A stretch of 64,000 bases of DNA. It comes from Rhodocyclaceae bacterium. GTDB lineage: Bacteria > Pseudomonadota > Gammaproteobacteria > Burkholderiales > Rhodocyclaceae. The DNA is taken from the NCBI GenBank assembly GCA_028713915.1, contig JAQTNK010000001.1, positions 124,001-188,000 on the forward strand, in the 5' to 3' direction. The first letter of the stretch is position 1. The number at the start of each line of letters is the position of its first letter. The position numbers and the translations under genes are program-made. Below the pieces are notes generated by a model. The model searched no databases and was not told the DNA's origin. It saw only the letters and a program-made list of their open reading frames with translations. This document shows, piece by piece, positions 19,588-28,847 of the stretch.

Positions 19588-21120
19588 ATGGCTTTCCCTC
19601 TGCGTTTGCTTCTGATGTTCGCCGCCTGCACTTGCGGGTTTGCCCACGCCGCGGGCGATCGCAACCTGTGGGTCGCGGCCGCCACACCGGCCAGCGGTGA
19701 GAAACGCATCGCCCTCGTCATCGGTAACGCCGCCTATGGAGCCTCGCCGCTCAAGAACCCGGTCAATGATGCGCGCGCGATGGCCGCCAAATTGCAAAAG
19801 CTGGGATTCGCGGTGGTGAAACGCGAGAATCTCACCGTCAGGCAAATCGGCGCGACGCTGCGGGAGTTCCGCTCGCGGCTCACTCCCGGCGCGGAAGCCC
19901 TGTTCTTCTATGCCGGCCATGGCCTGCAGGTGAAGGGGATCAACTACCTGCCGGCCGTCGATGCCGATATCACCTCGGAAGAGGATGTGCCCAACCAGAG
20001 CATCAATGTCAGCCAGTTGCTGGAAATCATGGATGACGCCAAGACCCGGCTCAACCTGATTTTTCTCGACGCCTGTCGCAACAATCCGTTCACCCGCCGC
20101 TTCCGCTCGGTCGGCGGAGGCCTGGCCAAGATCGATGCGCCATCCGGCACCAAGATATCCTTTGCCACTCGTCCCGGCAGTGTCGCGGCGGATGGCGGCG
20201 GCAGCAATGGTCTGTACACCGAGTACCTGCTGCGGGTGATGGATGAGCGGGGCCTGCCCATCGAGCAGGCACTGAAGAGAGTCTATTCGGGCGTCAAGCA
20301 AGCCTCCAAAGGAACGCAGGAGCCGTGGGAGGAGGGCACCATCGAAGGCGACTTTTTCTTCCTGCCCGGGACGGAGATCCAGACAGGCAGTCTGATGGCG
20401 CCGACCGCCGCGGCGCGGTTGGATCCCGACATGATCGAACTGGAGAACTGGAAATCGGCGCAGCAAATAGATACCGAAGATGGGTACCGGGCCTACTTGT
20501 CAGGCTATCCGGCCGGGCACTACGCGACCCTCGCGAAGGCGGCCATGGCCAAGCTGACGCCGCTGACGCAGGCTGCGAAATTCGAGCCGGGGACCGACCC
20601 CGATCCCGTTGTAAGTTTTTTGGGTGAAGCCGCGGGAGAAGGCACAGCGACGCTTGGCGGCAAAGTGCCGCGCGAGAATCGCCGCGACTTGCTTCAAAAA
20701 GGCGGCATTCGCTTCAATCTGAAAAAGCGGATCGAGAGCGATGCACTCGCGTTACTGCGATCGCGCTTTCCCGGCGTCAGGAGCGCCGGACCGGGGCTCA
20801 ACAGATCTGCCTTGCCCATTGGCATCAAGATCGAAAATGTCGTGTGGGACTGGCCCGATGCCGGGGGCTGCATCTGGCATTGCACGATGTCAGTCGATAG
20901 CACGCTGGTCTTTACCATCGCTTCCGCGACCGGCCGCCACGTCGAGCGCTCAGTTCCGCTTCATGCCACGCGCGAGTGGTCGGCGAACGTCGATGATGAA
21001 GAATTGCTGGCCGAGTTGAGGGATTGGATTCCGGACTTGATCGGCAAGGAACTGCAAACGAGACTTCAGGCGTTGCTCGACGATGACGAGGTGAAAGCCC
21101 TCGCGACCGCGCGTCGGTAG
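19588..21120 (+). CDS. Exported caspase-like (peptidase C14) protein
   Basis: This 510-aa protein has a signal peptide (LRLLLMFAACTCGFAHA) and a caspase-family domain at about residues 38-270. It contains KRIALVIGNAAYG, the catalytic histidine at about 111 (FFYAGHGLQV) and the catalytic cysteine at about 163 (IFLDACRNNPF). A segment with ELENWKSAQQ and GYRAYLSGYPAGHYATLAKAA follows, typical of the region after bacterial caspase domains, and then a C-terminal domain of about 180 residues that I do not recognise. The dyad is intact, so cleavage after a basic residue would be expected from the family. Start ATG at 19588 follows TGGAG. Base composition is visibly less G+C-rich than in the flanking genes, suggesting transfer. 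Confidence 0.88.
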   Translation: MAFPLRLLLMFAACTCGFAHAAGDRNLWVAAATPASGEKRIALVIGNAAYGASPLKNPVNDARAMAAKLQKLGFAVVKRENLTVRQIGATLREFRSRLTPGAEALFFYAGHGLQVKGINYLPAVDADITSEEDVPNQSINVSQLLEIMDDAKTRLNLIFLDACRNNPFTRRFRSVGGGLAKIDAPSGTKISFATRPGSVAADGGGSNGLYTEYLLRVMDERGLPIEQALKRVYSGVKQASKGTQEPWEEGTIEGDFFFLPGTEIQTGSLMAPTAAARLDPDMIELENWKSAQQIDTEDGYRAYLSGYPAGHYATLAKAAMAKLTPLTQAAKFEPGTDPDPVVSFLGEAAGEGTATLGGKVPRENRRDLLQKGGIRFNLKKRIESDALALLRSRFPGVRSAGPGLNRSALPIGIKIENVVWDWPDAGGCIWHCTMSVDSTLVFTIASATGRHVERSVPLHATREWSANVDDEELLAELRDWIPDLIGKELQTRLQALLDDDEVKALATARR

Positions 21121-21289
21121 ATGACGAGTATCCGCCTGACGAATGAACTGCCGCCGGACTGACCGAGGAGGCCAGGAGCCGACACCGACGGCGTGGAACT
21201 GTTGCGCGCTTGACGGCCCGTGATGGCCATGGCCGGCCGCGTTACTCTGAAGCGTCCCATCGGGAGGCGCGCACTGGAGGTAGATTTGA

Positions 21290-23023
21290 ATGGATCGTGA
21301 GTGCCGCATTTCCTCCCTCGAGGGCAACCAGCATTGGTTCAGGCGCCTATTCGACTCCTCGCCGGACCCGGCCTGGATTATTGACGGCAACCTGTTTGTC
21401 GACTGCAACGACGCAGCGGTCAGAACTCTCGGTTACGCGAACCGCGAAGAAATCCTGAACGTTCATCCAGCAAAGCTTTCGCCATCCACTCAGCCCGATG
21501 GCCAGGACTCCTTTGCCAAAGCCGAACAAATGATGGCGCTTGCCATGGCTAGGGGTCTGCATCGATTCGAATGGCTGCACACCCGGGCCGACGGCTCCGA
21601 GTTCGTCGCCGAAGTCACGCTCGCGGTCGTGGAACTGAACGACAAGCCACTGATTTACGCCGTTTGGCGCGACACCACGGAGCGGCGCAAGGCGGAGCAA
21701 GCTGCGCGGGAAGCCGAGTCCAAGTATCGGTTGCTGTTCGAGCAGGCAAGCGACGGCATCTTTCTGCAAGATGAAAAAGGGTTCATCGACTGCAACCGTC
21801 ACGGCGCACAGATGTACGGCCTGACGCGGGCAGAGGTCATCGGTCGATCGCCGGCCGACCTATGCCCCGCGATGCAACCCTGCGGGCGACCTTCGGCGGA
21901 CGTGGCTGCCGAAAAAGTCAGCGCCGCCATGAGAGGCGAGGCTCCCCGTTTTGAATGGCAGTTCCTGCGGGCGGACGGTGTTGCTGTTGACGCCGAGATT
22001 TCGCTCAGCCCGGTCGAAGTCGACGGAGTCACGTATCTCCAGGCCATCGTGCGAGACATCACCGAGCGCAAGCGGGCTGAAGCGGCGCTGCACGAAAGCG
22101 AGATGCGCTACCGTTCGGTCGTAGACAACGTGAAGGAGGTGGTCTTTCAGACGGATTCCCAAGGCCTTTGGACGTTCCTCAATTGCTCTTGGAAAGAGGT
22201 CACCGGTTTCGCCGTGGCGGACAGCTTGGGAACCTTGTTCCTTGACTACGTTCATCCGGACGATCGCCAGCACAATCAGGAATTGTTCGAGCCGCTGATC
22301 CAGCGCAAGGAAGACTGTTGTCGCCACGAAATTCGTTACCTGCATCAGTCTGGCGGGTTTCGCTGGATCGAAGTCTTCGCCCGACTGACGCTGGACGAAG
22401 CGGGCAACATCATCGGCACGTCCGGGACACTCAACGACATCACCGAGCGCAGACGAATGGAAGACCAGGTGCGTCAACTGGCGTTCTATGATCCGCTCAC
22501 AAAGCTGCCGAACCGTCGTCTGCTCGTCGATCGCCTGAACCTAACCATGGCTGCCAGCAAACGCAGTGGCTGCTATGGCGCACTGCTATTCCTGGATCTG
22601 GATAATTTCAAGCCTCTCAATGACACCTACGGGCATGCCGTTGGCGATTTGCTGCTGATCGAGGCGTCGGATCGACTGAAACGCTGTGTGCGCGAGGTCG
22701 ACACCCTGGCTCGCTTCGGCGGCGATGAGTTTGTGGTGATCCTCAGCGAATTGGATGCCGATAAAGGCGAGTCGGCGTCGCGGGCCAAACGGGTTGCCGA
22801 AAAAATCCACAGCGCCCTGTCCGAACCTTATAGGCTGACCGTCATGCCAGAGGGAAGGACCGACGCCACGGTCGAACATCATTGCACCACGAGCATCGGC
22901 GTAGCGATGTTCATGGGTCATGAGACCAGTCAAGACCATATTCTCCGCTGGGCGGACATGGCGATGTATCGAGCAAAAGAGATCGGGCCCAATTCAATCC
23001 GATTCCATGATTTGCCGGCTTGA
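21290..23023 (+). CDS. Cytosolic PAS-PAS-PAS-GGDEF diguanylate cyclase
   Basis: This 577-aa protein has no membrane segment. Three PAS/PAC domains are visible (about 15-135, 143-265 and 268-390), the third with WIEVFARLTLDEAGNIIG before the usual linker helix, and then a diguanylate cyclase domain. GGDEF is intact (LARFGGDEFVVIL), with REVD five residues earlier fitting the RxxD inhibitory site. It should make c-di-GMP in response to intracellular cues. GGAGG lies about 12 bases before the ATG at 21290. The coding sequence is clearly lower in G+C: the line starting at 22141 counts 30 of 60, against 42 of 60 at 23701 in aspA. It shares this trait with the caspase-like gene, so the pair may have arrived together. 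Confidence 0.92.
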   Translation: MDRECRISSLEGNQHWFRRLFDSSPDPAWIIDGNLFVDCNDAAVRTLGYANREEILNVHPAKLSPSTQPDGQDSFAKAEQMMALAMARGLHRFEWLHTRADGSEFVAEVTLAVVELNDKPLIYAVWRDTTERRKAEQAAREAESKYRLLFEQASDGIFLQDEKGFIDCNRHGAQMYGLTRAEVIGRSPADLCPAMQPCGRPSADVAAEKVSAAMRGEAPRFEWQFLRADGVAVDAEISLSPVEVDGVTYLQAIVRDITERKRAEAALHESEMRYRSVVDNVKEVVFQTDSQGLWTFLNCSWKEVTGFAVADSLGTLFLDYVHPDDRQHNQELFEPLIQRKEDCCRHEIRYLHQSGGFRWIEVFARLTLDEAGNIIGTSGTLNDITERRRMEDQVRQLAFYDPLTKLPNRRLLVDRLNLTMAASKRSGCYGALLFLDLDNFKPLNDTYGHAVGDLLLIEASDRLKRCVREVDTLARFGGDEFVVILSELDADKGESASRAKRVAEKIHSALSEPYRLTVMPEGRTDATVEHHCTTSIGVAMFMGHETSQDHILRWADMAMYRAKEIGPNSIRFHDLPA

Positions 23024-23086
23024 CCGGCAGCGCCGCCACCCGACACGCAGCGGCACTCCGGCACTCGCCTGCCGTAGAATCGGCCC

Positions 23087-24493
23087 ATGAACCATCCCAC
23101 CCGCCGCGAACACGATCTCCTCGGCGAACGCCAAGTTCCCGCCGATGCCTACTGGGGCATCCACAGCCTGCGCGCGCTGGAGAACTATCCGATCACCGGC
23201 AAGCCCATCGGCAGCTACTCCGACCTCGTCAAGGCCCTGGCCCTGGTCAAGCTCGCCGCCGCCCATGCCAATTTCGAACTCGGCGACCTCGACGAGCCGC
23301 GCTACCAGGCCATCGCCGCCGCCTGCCGCGAGATCGTCGGCGGCCATTTCCACGACCAGTTCGTCGTCGACGTCATCCAGGGCGGCGCCGGCACGTCGAC
23401 CAACATGAACGCCAACGAGGTCATCGCCAACCGCGCGCTCGAACTCATGGGCCGGGCCAAGGGCGATTACGAAGCGCTGCATCCGATCAACCACGTCAAC
23501 ATGTCGCAGAGCACCAACGACGTCTATCCGACGGCCCTGCGCGTCGCCGCCTGCTTCGGCATCCAGGGCCTGCTGCTGGCCATGGCCGAACTGCGCCAGG
23601 CCTTCGCCGCCAAGGCCGAGGAGTTTGCCGACATCCTCAAGATCGGCCGCACCCAGCTCCAGGATGCCGTGCCGATGACGCTGGGCCAGGAGTTCTCCAC
23701 CTACGCCGTGATGCTCGGCGAGGACGAGCAGCGGCTGGCCGAGGCGATGGCACTGATCCGCGAAGTGAACCTCGGCGCCACGGCCATCGGCACCGGCATC
23801 AACACCGACCTCGACTACGCGAAGATGGCCGTCGCGCACTTGTCGTCGCTTTCCGGCCTGGCGCTGGAGGCGGCGCCGAACCTGGTCGAGGCCACCCAGG
23901 ACACTGGCGCTTTCGTGCAGCTGTCCGGCGTCCTGAAGCGCGTCGCCGCCAAGCTGTCGAAGACCTGCAACGACCTGCGCCTGCTCTCGTCCGGCCCGCA
24001 GGGCGGCTTCAACGAAATCAACCTGCCCGAGCGCGCCGCCGGCTCGTCGATCATGCCCGGCAAGGTGAATCCGATCATTCCGGAAGTGGTGAACCAGATC
24101 GCCTTCGAAGTCATCGGCAACGACGTCACCATCACCATGGCTTCCGAAGGTGGGCAACTGCAATTGAACGCCTTCGAGCCGGTCATCGGCCACAGCCTGT
24201 TCAAGAGCATCGAGCATCTCCAGGCCGCCTGCCGCACGCTGGCCCGCAACTGCGTCGCCGGCATCACCGCCAACCGCGAACTGCTGGCGGAGCGGGCGCA
24301 CAAGTCGGCGGGACTGGCGACCGCGCTCAATCCCTACATCGGCTACGAGAACGCGACCAAGGTGGCGCGCGAATCGCTGAAGAGCGGCCGCAGCGTCGCC
24401 GAGCTGGTGCTCGAAATGGGCCTGCTCGACGCGGCGACGCTGGAGGCGATTTTGCGTCCGGAAGTGCTGACGGCGCCGCGGCGGCGGCGCTGA
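23087..24493 (+). CDS. aspA: Aspartate ammonia-lyase
   Basis: This 468-aa member of the fumarase/aspartase superfamily converts L-aspartate to fumarate and ammonia. The superfamily signature GSSIMPGKVNP is present, with the flexible-loop serine. The segments GGAGTSTNMNANEVIANRALE, HPINHVNMSQSTND and IGRTQLQDAVPMTLGQE match aspartase (the fumarase C paralogue differs around these). Length is normal. It lies 106 bases upstream of the gltIJKL uptake genes on the same strand. The context fits import of aspartate/glutamate followed by deamination, feeding fumarate to the TCA cycle or to respiration. Confidence 0.95.
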   Translation: MNHPTRREHDLLGERQVPADAYWGIHSLRALENYPITGKPIGSYSDLVKALALVKLAAAHANFELGDLDEPRYQAIAAACREIVGGHFHDQFVVDVIQGGAGTSTNMNANEVIANRALELMGRAKGDYEALHPINHVNMSQSTNDVYPTALRVAACFGIQGLLLAMAELRQAFAAKAEEFADILKIGRTQLQDAVPMTLGQEFSTYAVMLGEDEQRLAEAMALIREVNLGATAIGTGINTDLDYAKMAVAHLSSLSGLALEAAPNLVEATQDTGAFVQLSGVLKRVAAKLSKTCNDLRLLSSGPQGGFNEINLPERAAGSSIMPGKVNPIIPEVVNQIAFEVIGNDVTITMASEGGQLQLNAFEPVIGHSLFKSIEHLQAACRTLARNCVAGITANRELLAERAHKSAGLATALNPYIGYENATKVARESLKSGRSVAELVLEMGLLDAATLEAILRPEVLTAPRRRR

Positions 24494-24598
24494 CAGCGCT
24501 GCGCCGCGCCCATGCCCGCTGGATCGAACGAACCGTATCGACCGCCAGCAAAGCGCTATAGAATCTGCTGCAAACCAACAACCGCCAGGAGCCAGTTC

Positions 24599-25483
24599 AT
24601 GAACCGACTCATGCTCGCGCTATGCATCGCGGCTGCCGCATGCGCCGCCGCCCCGGCCAGCGCCGACACGCTGAAGAAGATCAAGGACAGCGGTGCGATT
24701 TCGCTGGGCCACCGCGAATCCTCGATTCCCTTCTCCTACTACGACGACAAGCAGCAGGTGATCGGCTATTCGCAGGAGTTCATGCTGAAGGCCGTCGACG
24801 CCGTCAAGGCCGATCTCAAGCTGCCCAACCTCGCCGTCAAGCTGGTGCCGGTGACGTCGCAGAACCGCATCCCGCTGATCCAGAACGGCACCATCGACAT
24901 CGAGTGCGGCTCGACCACCAACAACCTCGAACGCCAGAAGCAGGTGTCGTTCTCCGACACCATCTTCATCATCGGCACGCGCCTGCTGACGAAGAAGGAT
25001 TCCGGCATCAGGGGCTTTCCCGACCTCGCCGGCAAGAACGTCGTCACCACCGCCGGCACGACGTCGGAGCGCCTGCTGCGCAAGCTCAACGACGACAAGA
25101 AGATGGGCATGAACATCATCTCCGCGAAGGATCACGGCGAGTCCTTCCTGACGCTGGAGACGGGCCGCGCCGTCGCCTTCATGATGGACGACGCGCTGCT
25201 CTACGGCGAGCTCGCCAAGGCGAGGAAGCCTGCCGACTGGCACGTCGTCGGCACGCCGATGTCGCGCGAGGCCTACGGCTGCATGCTGCCCAAGGACGAC
25301 GCCGCCTTCAAGAAAGTCGTCGATGCCGCCATCGCCAAGACCATGACTTCGGGCGAAGCCGAGAAGATCTACGCCAGGTGGTTCATGAACCCGATCCCGC
25401 CCAAGGGCCTCAATCTCAACATGCCGCTGTCGGACGACATGAAGGCGCTGTTCAAGAATCCGAACGACAAGGCCCTGGAGTGA
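24599..25483 (+). CDS. gltI: Glutamate/aspartate ABC transporter, periplasmic binding protein
   Basis: This 294-aa family 3 binding protein has a signal peptide (LALCIAAAACAAAPASA) and typical segments: LKKIKDSGAISLGHRESSIP, QVIGYSQEFMLKAVDAVK, NGTIDIECGSTTNNLERQKQ, and the C-terminal EAEKIYARWFMNPIPPKGLN, which is characteristic of GltI/AatJ. It should bind glutamate and aspartate in the periplasm and deliver them to GltJK. The ATG at 24599 is preceded by CAGGAG. It is the first gene of gltIJKL, 15 bases before gltJ. Confidence 0.95.
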   Translation: MNRLMLALCIAAAACAAAPASADTLKKIKDSGAISLGHRESSIPFSYYDDKQQVIGYSQEFMLKAVDAVKADLKLPNLAVKLVPVTSQNRIPLIQNGTIDIECGSTTNNLERQKQVSFSDTIFIIGTRLLTKKDSGIRGFPDLAGKNVVTTAGTTSERLLRKLNDDKKMGMNIISAKDHGESFLTLETGRAVAFMMDDALLYGELAKARKPADWHVVGTPMSREAYGCMLPKDDAAFKKVVDAAIAKTMTSGEAEKIYARWFMNPIPPKGLNLNMPLSDDMKALFKNPNDKALE

Positions 25484-25498
25484 CGCCGGCGTAGCGCG

Positions 25499-26236
25499 AT
25501 GAGTTACGCCTGGCACTGGGAAGTCTTGCTGCAGCCCGCCGCGTCGGGCGACACGACTTATCTCGGCTGGATGCTGGCGGGCTTCGAGACCACCGTCGCG
25601 CTCTCGCTTGCCGCCTGGCTCATGGCGCTGCTGCTGGGCGGCATGGTCGGCGTGCTGCGCACCGTGCCGGGCCGATTATGGTCGGGACTGGCGGCCGCCT
25701 ACGTCGAACTTTTTCGCAACGTGCCGCTGCTGGTGCAGCTTTTCAGCTGGTACTTCGTCCTGCCCGAACTGCTGCCGCCGGCCTGGGGCGATGCCTACAA
25801 GCAGACCAACCCCTTCCTGCAGCAGTTTTTCGCCGCCTGCGTCTGCCTCGGCTTCTTCACCAGCGCCCGCGTCGCCGAGCAGGTGCGCTCCGGCATCGAC
25901 TCCCTGCCGCGCGGGCAGAAGAACGCCGGCCTCGCGCTGGGCTTCACGCTGGCGCAGACCTACCGCTACGTCATGCTGCCGATGGCCTTGCGCCTGATCG
26001 TGCCGCCGCTGACGTCGGAGTTCCTCAACGTCTTCAAGAACTCCGCCGTGGCGTCCACCATCGGCCTGCTCGAACTCGCCGCCCAGGGCCGCCAGCTGGT
26101 CGACTACACGGCCCAGCCGTTCGAGTCCTTCATCGCCGTCACCCTGCTCTACATGCTGATCAACGTCTTCGTCATGGCCGGCATGCGCTGGGTCGAACGC
26201 AAGACGCGCGTGCCCGGCTACATCGGCGGCAAGTGA
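25499..26236 (+). CDS. gltJ: Glutamate/aspartate ABC transporter permease GltJ
   Basis: This 245-aa inner-membrane permease of the HisM family has the polar amino acid permease core: [38 protein letters not shown], and the EAA-type loop [22 protein letters not shown]. The GltJ-specific segment [15 protein letters not shown] is seen between helices, and the C-terminal stretch is [17 protein letters not shown]. It pairs with GltK to form the membrane channel. Its TGA overlaps the next ATG, so gltJ and gltK are translationally coupled. Confidence 0.93.
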   Translation: MSYAWHWEVLLQPAASGDTTYLGWMLAGFETTVALSLAAWLMALLLGGMVGVLRTVPGRLWSGLAAAYVELFRNVPLLVQLFSWYFVLPELLPPAWGDAYKQTNPFLQQFFAACVCLGFFTSARVAEQVRSGIDSLPRGQKNAGLALGFTLAQTYRYVMLPMALRLIVPPLTSEFLNVFKNSAVASTIGLLELAAQGRQLVDYTAQPFESFIAVTLLYMLINVFVMAGMRWVERKTRVPGYIGGK

Positions 26237-26916
26237 TGGGCTACGACTTCGACTGGTCCTCGATTCCCGGCGCACTGCCCTTCCTCTGGGAGGGCATGAA
26301 GATCACGCTCGACATCACGGCGACGGCCATCGCCGTCGGCATCGTCTGGGGCACGCTGCTGGCGATGATGCGGCTGTCGTCGCTGACGCCGCTGTCCTGG
26401 CTCGCCGCCGGCTACGTCAATCTGTTCCGCTCGATTCCGCTGGTGATGGTGCTGCTGTGGTTCTTCCTCATCGTGCCGCGCCTGCTCGAGAGCGTGCTCG
26501 GCCTCGCCCCCGGCAGCGACGTGCGCCTGGCCTCGGCGATGGTCGGCTTCGCCCTGTTCGAATCGGCCTACTATGCCGAAATCATACGCGCCGGCATCCA
26601 GAGCGTGCCCAAGGGCCAGGTCGCCGCCGCCTATGCGCTGGGCATGAGCTACGGCCAGGCGATGCGCCTCGTCGTGCTGCCGCAGGCTTTCCGCAACATG
26701 GTGCCGCTGTTGCTGACGCAAGCCATCATCCTGTTCCAGGACACGTCGCTGGTCTATGTCAGCGCGCTGGCCGATTTCTTCGGCGCCGCCTACAAGGTCG
26801 GCGACCGCGACGGCCGCATCGTCGAGCTGCTGCTGTTCGCCGGCGCCGTGTATTTCGTCATCTGCTATTCGGCGTCGCTGCTGGTCAGATACTTCCGTAA
26901 AAGGGTGGGGGCATGA
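26236..26916 (+). CDS. gltK: Glutamate/aspartate ABC transporter permease GltK
   Basis: This 226-aa permease is the second membrane subunit. It starts with [21 protein letters not shown], as usual for GltK, has [22 protein letters not shown] and the EAA loop [19 protein letters not shown], and ends with a terminal helix ([19 protein letters not shown]). The start ATG overlaps the gltJ stop and its stop overlaps the gltL start (ATGA). This confirms a single translational unit. Confidence 0.93.
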   Translation: MGYDFDWSSIPGALPFLWEGMKITLDITATAIAVGIVWGTLLAMMRLSSLTPLSWLAAGYVNLFRSIPLVMVLLWFFLIVPRLLESVLGLAPGSDVRLASAMVGFALFESAYYAEIIRAGIQSVPKGQVAAAYALGMSYGQAMRLVVLPQAFRNMVPLLLTQAIILFQDTSLVYVSALADFFGAAYKVGDRDGRIVELLLFAGAVYFVICYSASLLVRYFRKRVGA

Positions 26917-27641
26917 TTTCAATCCGCGGCGTCAGCAAGCATTACGGCAGCTTCCAGGTACTCACCGACTGCTCGACCGAAGTGAACAAGGGCGAAGTCA
27001 TCGTCGTCTGCGGCCCTTCAGGTTCCGGCAAATCGACGCTGATCAAGTGCGTGAACGGCCTCGAACCTTTCCAGCAGGGCGAGATCGTCGTGAACGGCAT
27101 TTCGGTGGGCGACCCGAAGACAAACCTGCCTCGGCTGCGCGCCCACGTCGGCATGGTGTTCCAGCATTTCGAGCTGTTCCCGCACATGAGCATCGCCGCC
27201 AACCTGACCGTCGCCCAGGAAAAAGTGCTGGGCCGCCCGCGCGATGAGGCGCTCGAGCGCGGCTTGAAGCTGCTCGACCGCGTCGGCCTCAAGGCCCATG
27301 CGCACAAGCATCCGGGCGAGCTCTCCGGCGGCCAGCAGCAGCGCGTCGCCATCGCCCGCGCCCTGGCCATGGACCCGATCTGCATGCTCTTCGACGAGCC
27401 GACCTCGGCGCTCGACCCCGAGATGATCAACGAGGTGCTCGACGTCATGGTCGAACTGGCGCAGGAAGGCATGACCATGATGGTCGTCACCCACGAGATG
27501 GGCTTCGCCCGCAAGGTCGCGCACCGCGTCGTCTTCATGGACCAGGGCCGCATCGTCGAGGACGCGGCGAAGGAAGCCTTCTTCGCCACGCCGCGCTCGG
27601 AGCGGGCGCAGCAGTTCCTGGCGAAAATCCTGCACCACTAG
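26913..27641 (+). CDS. gltL: Glutamate/aspartate ABC transporter ATP-binding protein
   Basis: This 242-aa cytoplasmic ATPase has Walker [18 protein letters not shown] loop [14 protein letters not shown], signature [18 protein letters not shown], Walker [15 protein letters not shown], and the H loop VVTHEMGFA. Polar-amino-acid-uptake ATPases of this type power GltJK. It overlaps gltK by 4 bases and closes the operon. The 284 bases downstream hold two tandem stem-loops rather than an ordinary terminator. Confidence 0.94.
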   Translation: MISIRGVSKHYGSFQVLTDCSTEVNKGEVIVVCGPSGSGKSTLIKCVNGLEPFQQGEIVVNGISVGDPKTNLPRLRAHVGMVFQHFELFPHMSIAANLTVAQEKVLGRPRDEALERGLKLLDRVGLKAHAHKHPGELSGGQQQRVAIARALAMDPICMLFDEPTSALDPEMINEVLDVMVELAQEGMTMMVVTHEMGFARKVAHRVVFMDQGRIVEDAAKEAFFATPRSERAQQFLAKILHH

Positions 27642-27675
27642 GGTCTGTTGTTGATGTCGGGCTGCGGCAGCACGC

Positions 27676-27896
27676 GCCAAGGGTGGCGGGTGGCCGAATC
27701 CCTCCATGTCCCCCGGGCCGAAAAAGCGCCGGCCCTCCTCCTTTACTTGCGGGATTCGGCCACCCGCCCCCCTTGGCCCGAACCCTCGGTGCATGCCTTC
27801 TGCTGCAAGACCGCACGGTGGCTCCCGCTCGGGCCGGCGGGCGGCCGCCGCCTCCTCCTTTACTTGCGCGCAGCAGAGCGCCCCGCCGGCTCGAGC
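27676..27896. repeat. Two tandem stem-loop units sharing an 18-base motif, after gltL
   Basis: Unit 1 has 27-base arms at 27676-27702 and 27751-27777 with a single mismatch. Inside is a perfect 6-bp stem (27715-27720 with 27730-27735). Unit 2 has 15-base arms at 27827-27841 and 27882-27896 with one mismatch. The stem sequences of the two units differ, yet both carry the identical motif CCTCCTCCTTTACTTGCG (27734-27751 and 27851-27868) on the 3' side of the loop. On the plus strand the motif contains CCTCCTTT, the sequence at the 3' end of betaproteobacterial 16S rRNA. On the minus strand it is Shine-Dalgarno-like. This may be a structured RNA in the glt 3' region or a member of a dispersed repeat family. 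Confidence 0.6.
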
Positions 27897-27925
27897 GCGC
27901 ACCCAGCGTCGAATGTCAACGCCCC

Positions 27926-28702
27926 CTAGAACAGCGTCTTGATCCAGCCCAGCCCATCCTCGGTACGCCCGCGCGGCCGGTACTCGCAGCCCACCCAGCC
28001 GGCGTAGCCGAGTTCGTCGAAGAGGCGGAACAGGGTGCGGTAATCGATTTCGCCTTCGTCGGGCTCGTGGCGATCCGGCACCGAGGCGATCTGGATGTGG
28101 CCGACATGCTCATGGTATCGCCGGAACTTCGCCGCGAGGTCGCCTTCGACGATCTGCGCATGATAGAAGTCCATCTGCACCTTGAGGTTCGGCGCCCCGA
28201 CTTCGGCGCGGATGGCGTGCGCCTCGGCCTGCGTGTTGAGGAAATAGCCCGGCATGTCGCGCGGATTGATCGGCTCGATGAGCAGCGTGCGTCCCGCCCG
28301 CGCCAGCGCCGCGGCGGCATGGCGCAGGTTGGCGACGTACACGGCGCGGTGGTGCGCCCGATCGGCGCCGGCCGGCAGCACGCCGGCCATCGCATGCAGG
28401 CAGGGCGTGCCGAGCGCCGCGGCATAGTCGAGGGCGCGGGCGACGCCGCGGCGGAATTCGTCCTCGCGTCCCGGCAGCGACGCGATGCCGCGCTCGCCGC
28501 CCGCCCAGTCGCCGGGCGGCAGGTTGAACAGCACGCTTTGCAGGCCGCTCGCGCCGAGCCAGTGCGCCACGTCGGCCGGCGCATGGTCGTAGGGGAAGAG
28601 GAACTCGACGCCGGCAAAGCCCGCCTGCGCCGCCGCCGCGAAGCGTTGCGGGAAGGGAACCTCGTTGAACATCAGGGTCAGGTTGGCGGCGAACTTGGGC
28701 AT
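27926..28702 (-). CDS. hyi: Hydroxypyruvate isomerase family protein
   Basis: This 258-aa TIM-barrel protein of the xylose-isomerase-like family is the same length as E. coli Hyi. It starts [17 protein letters not shown], which is typical of Hyi. Conserved metal/substrate residues are in [60 protein letters not shown] and GCEYRP. Hyi interconverts hydroxypyruvate and tartronate semialdehyde in glyoxylate use, and related OtnI enzymes act on 2-oxo-tetronates. No glyoxylate carboligase or tartronate semialdehyde reductase gene is in the window, so the pathway is not confirmed. The gene runs opposite to its neighbours. Confidence 0.88.
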   Translation of the reverse strand: MPKFAANLTLMFNEVPFPQRFAAAAQAGFAGVEFLFPYDHAPADVAHWLGASGLQSVLFNLPPGDWAGGERGIASLPGREDEFRRGVARALDYAAALGTPCLHAMAGVLPAGADRAHHRAVYVANLRHAAAALARAGRTLLIEPINPRDMPGYFLNTQAEAHAIRAEVGAPNLKVQMDFYHAQIVEGDLAAKFRRYHEHVGHIQIASVPDRHEPDEGEIDYRTLFRLFDELGYAGWVGCEYRPRGRTEDGLGWIKTLF

Positions 28703-28847
28703 GGCGGCTTCCGTTGCCGAAGTTTAGCCGCTTCGCCGGGCGCCGCCCACTGCGCGGGCGAGCGGTTAGAATGACTCCGTTAGACCGCAGGCATGCAGCC
28801 AGCCACAGGACAGCAGCACCGTTCGTCGTCGGAGGGAACCGCCAGAC

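Noticed and set aside
21121-21289. A small gene in the gap between the caspase-like and PAS-GGDEF genes
   Set aside because: Only very short frames occur; the GGAGG present belongs to the downstream gene.
27642-27925. Coding in the gap after gltL (several short frames in all phases)
   Set aside because: The frames run through inverted repeats in every phase and have no ribosome site before a start; the repeats explain the openness.
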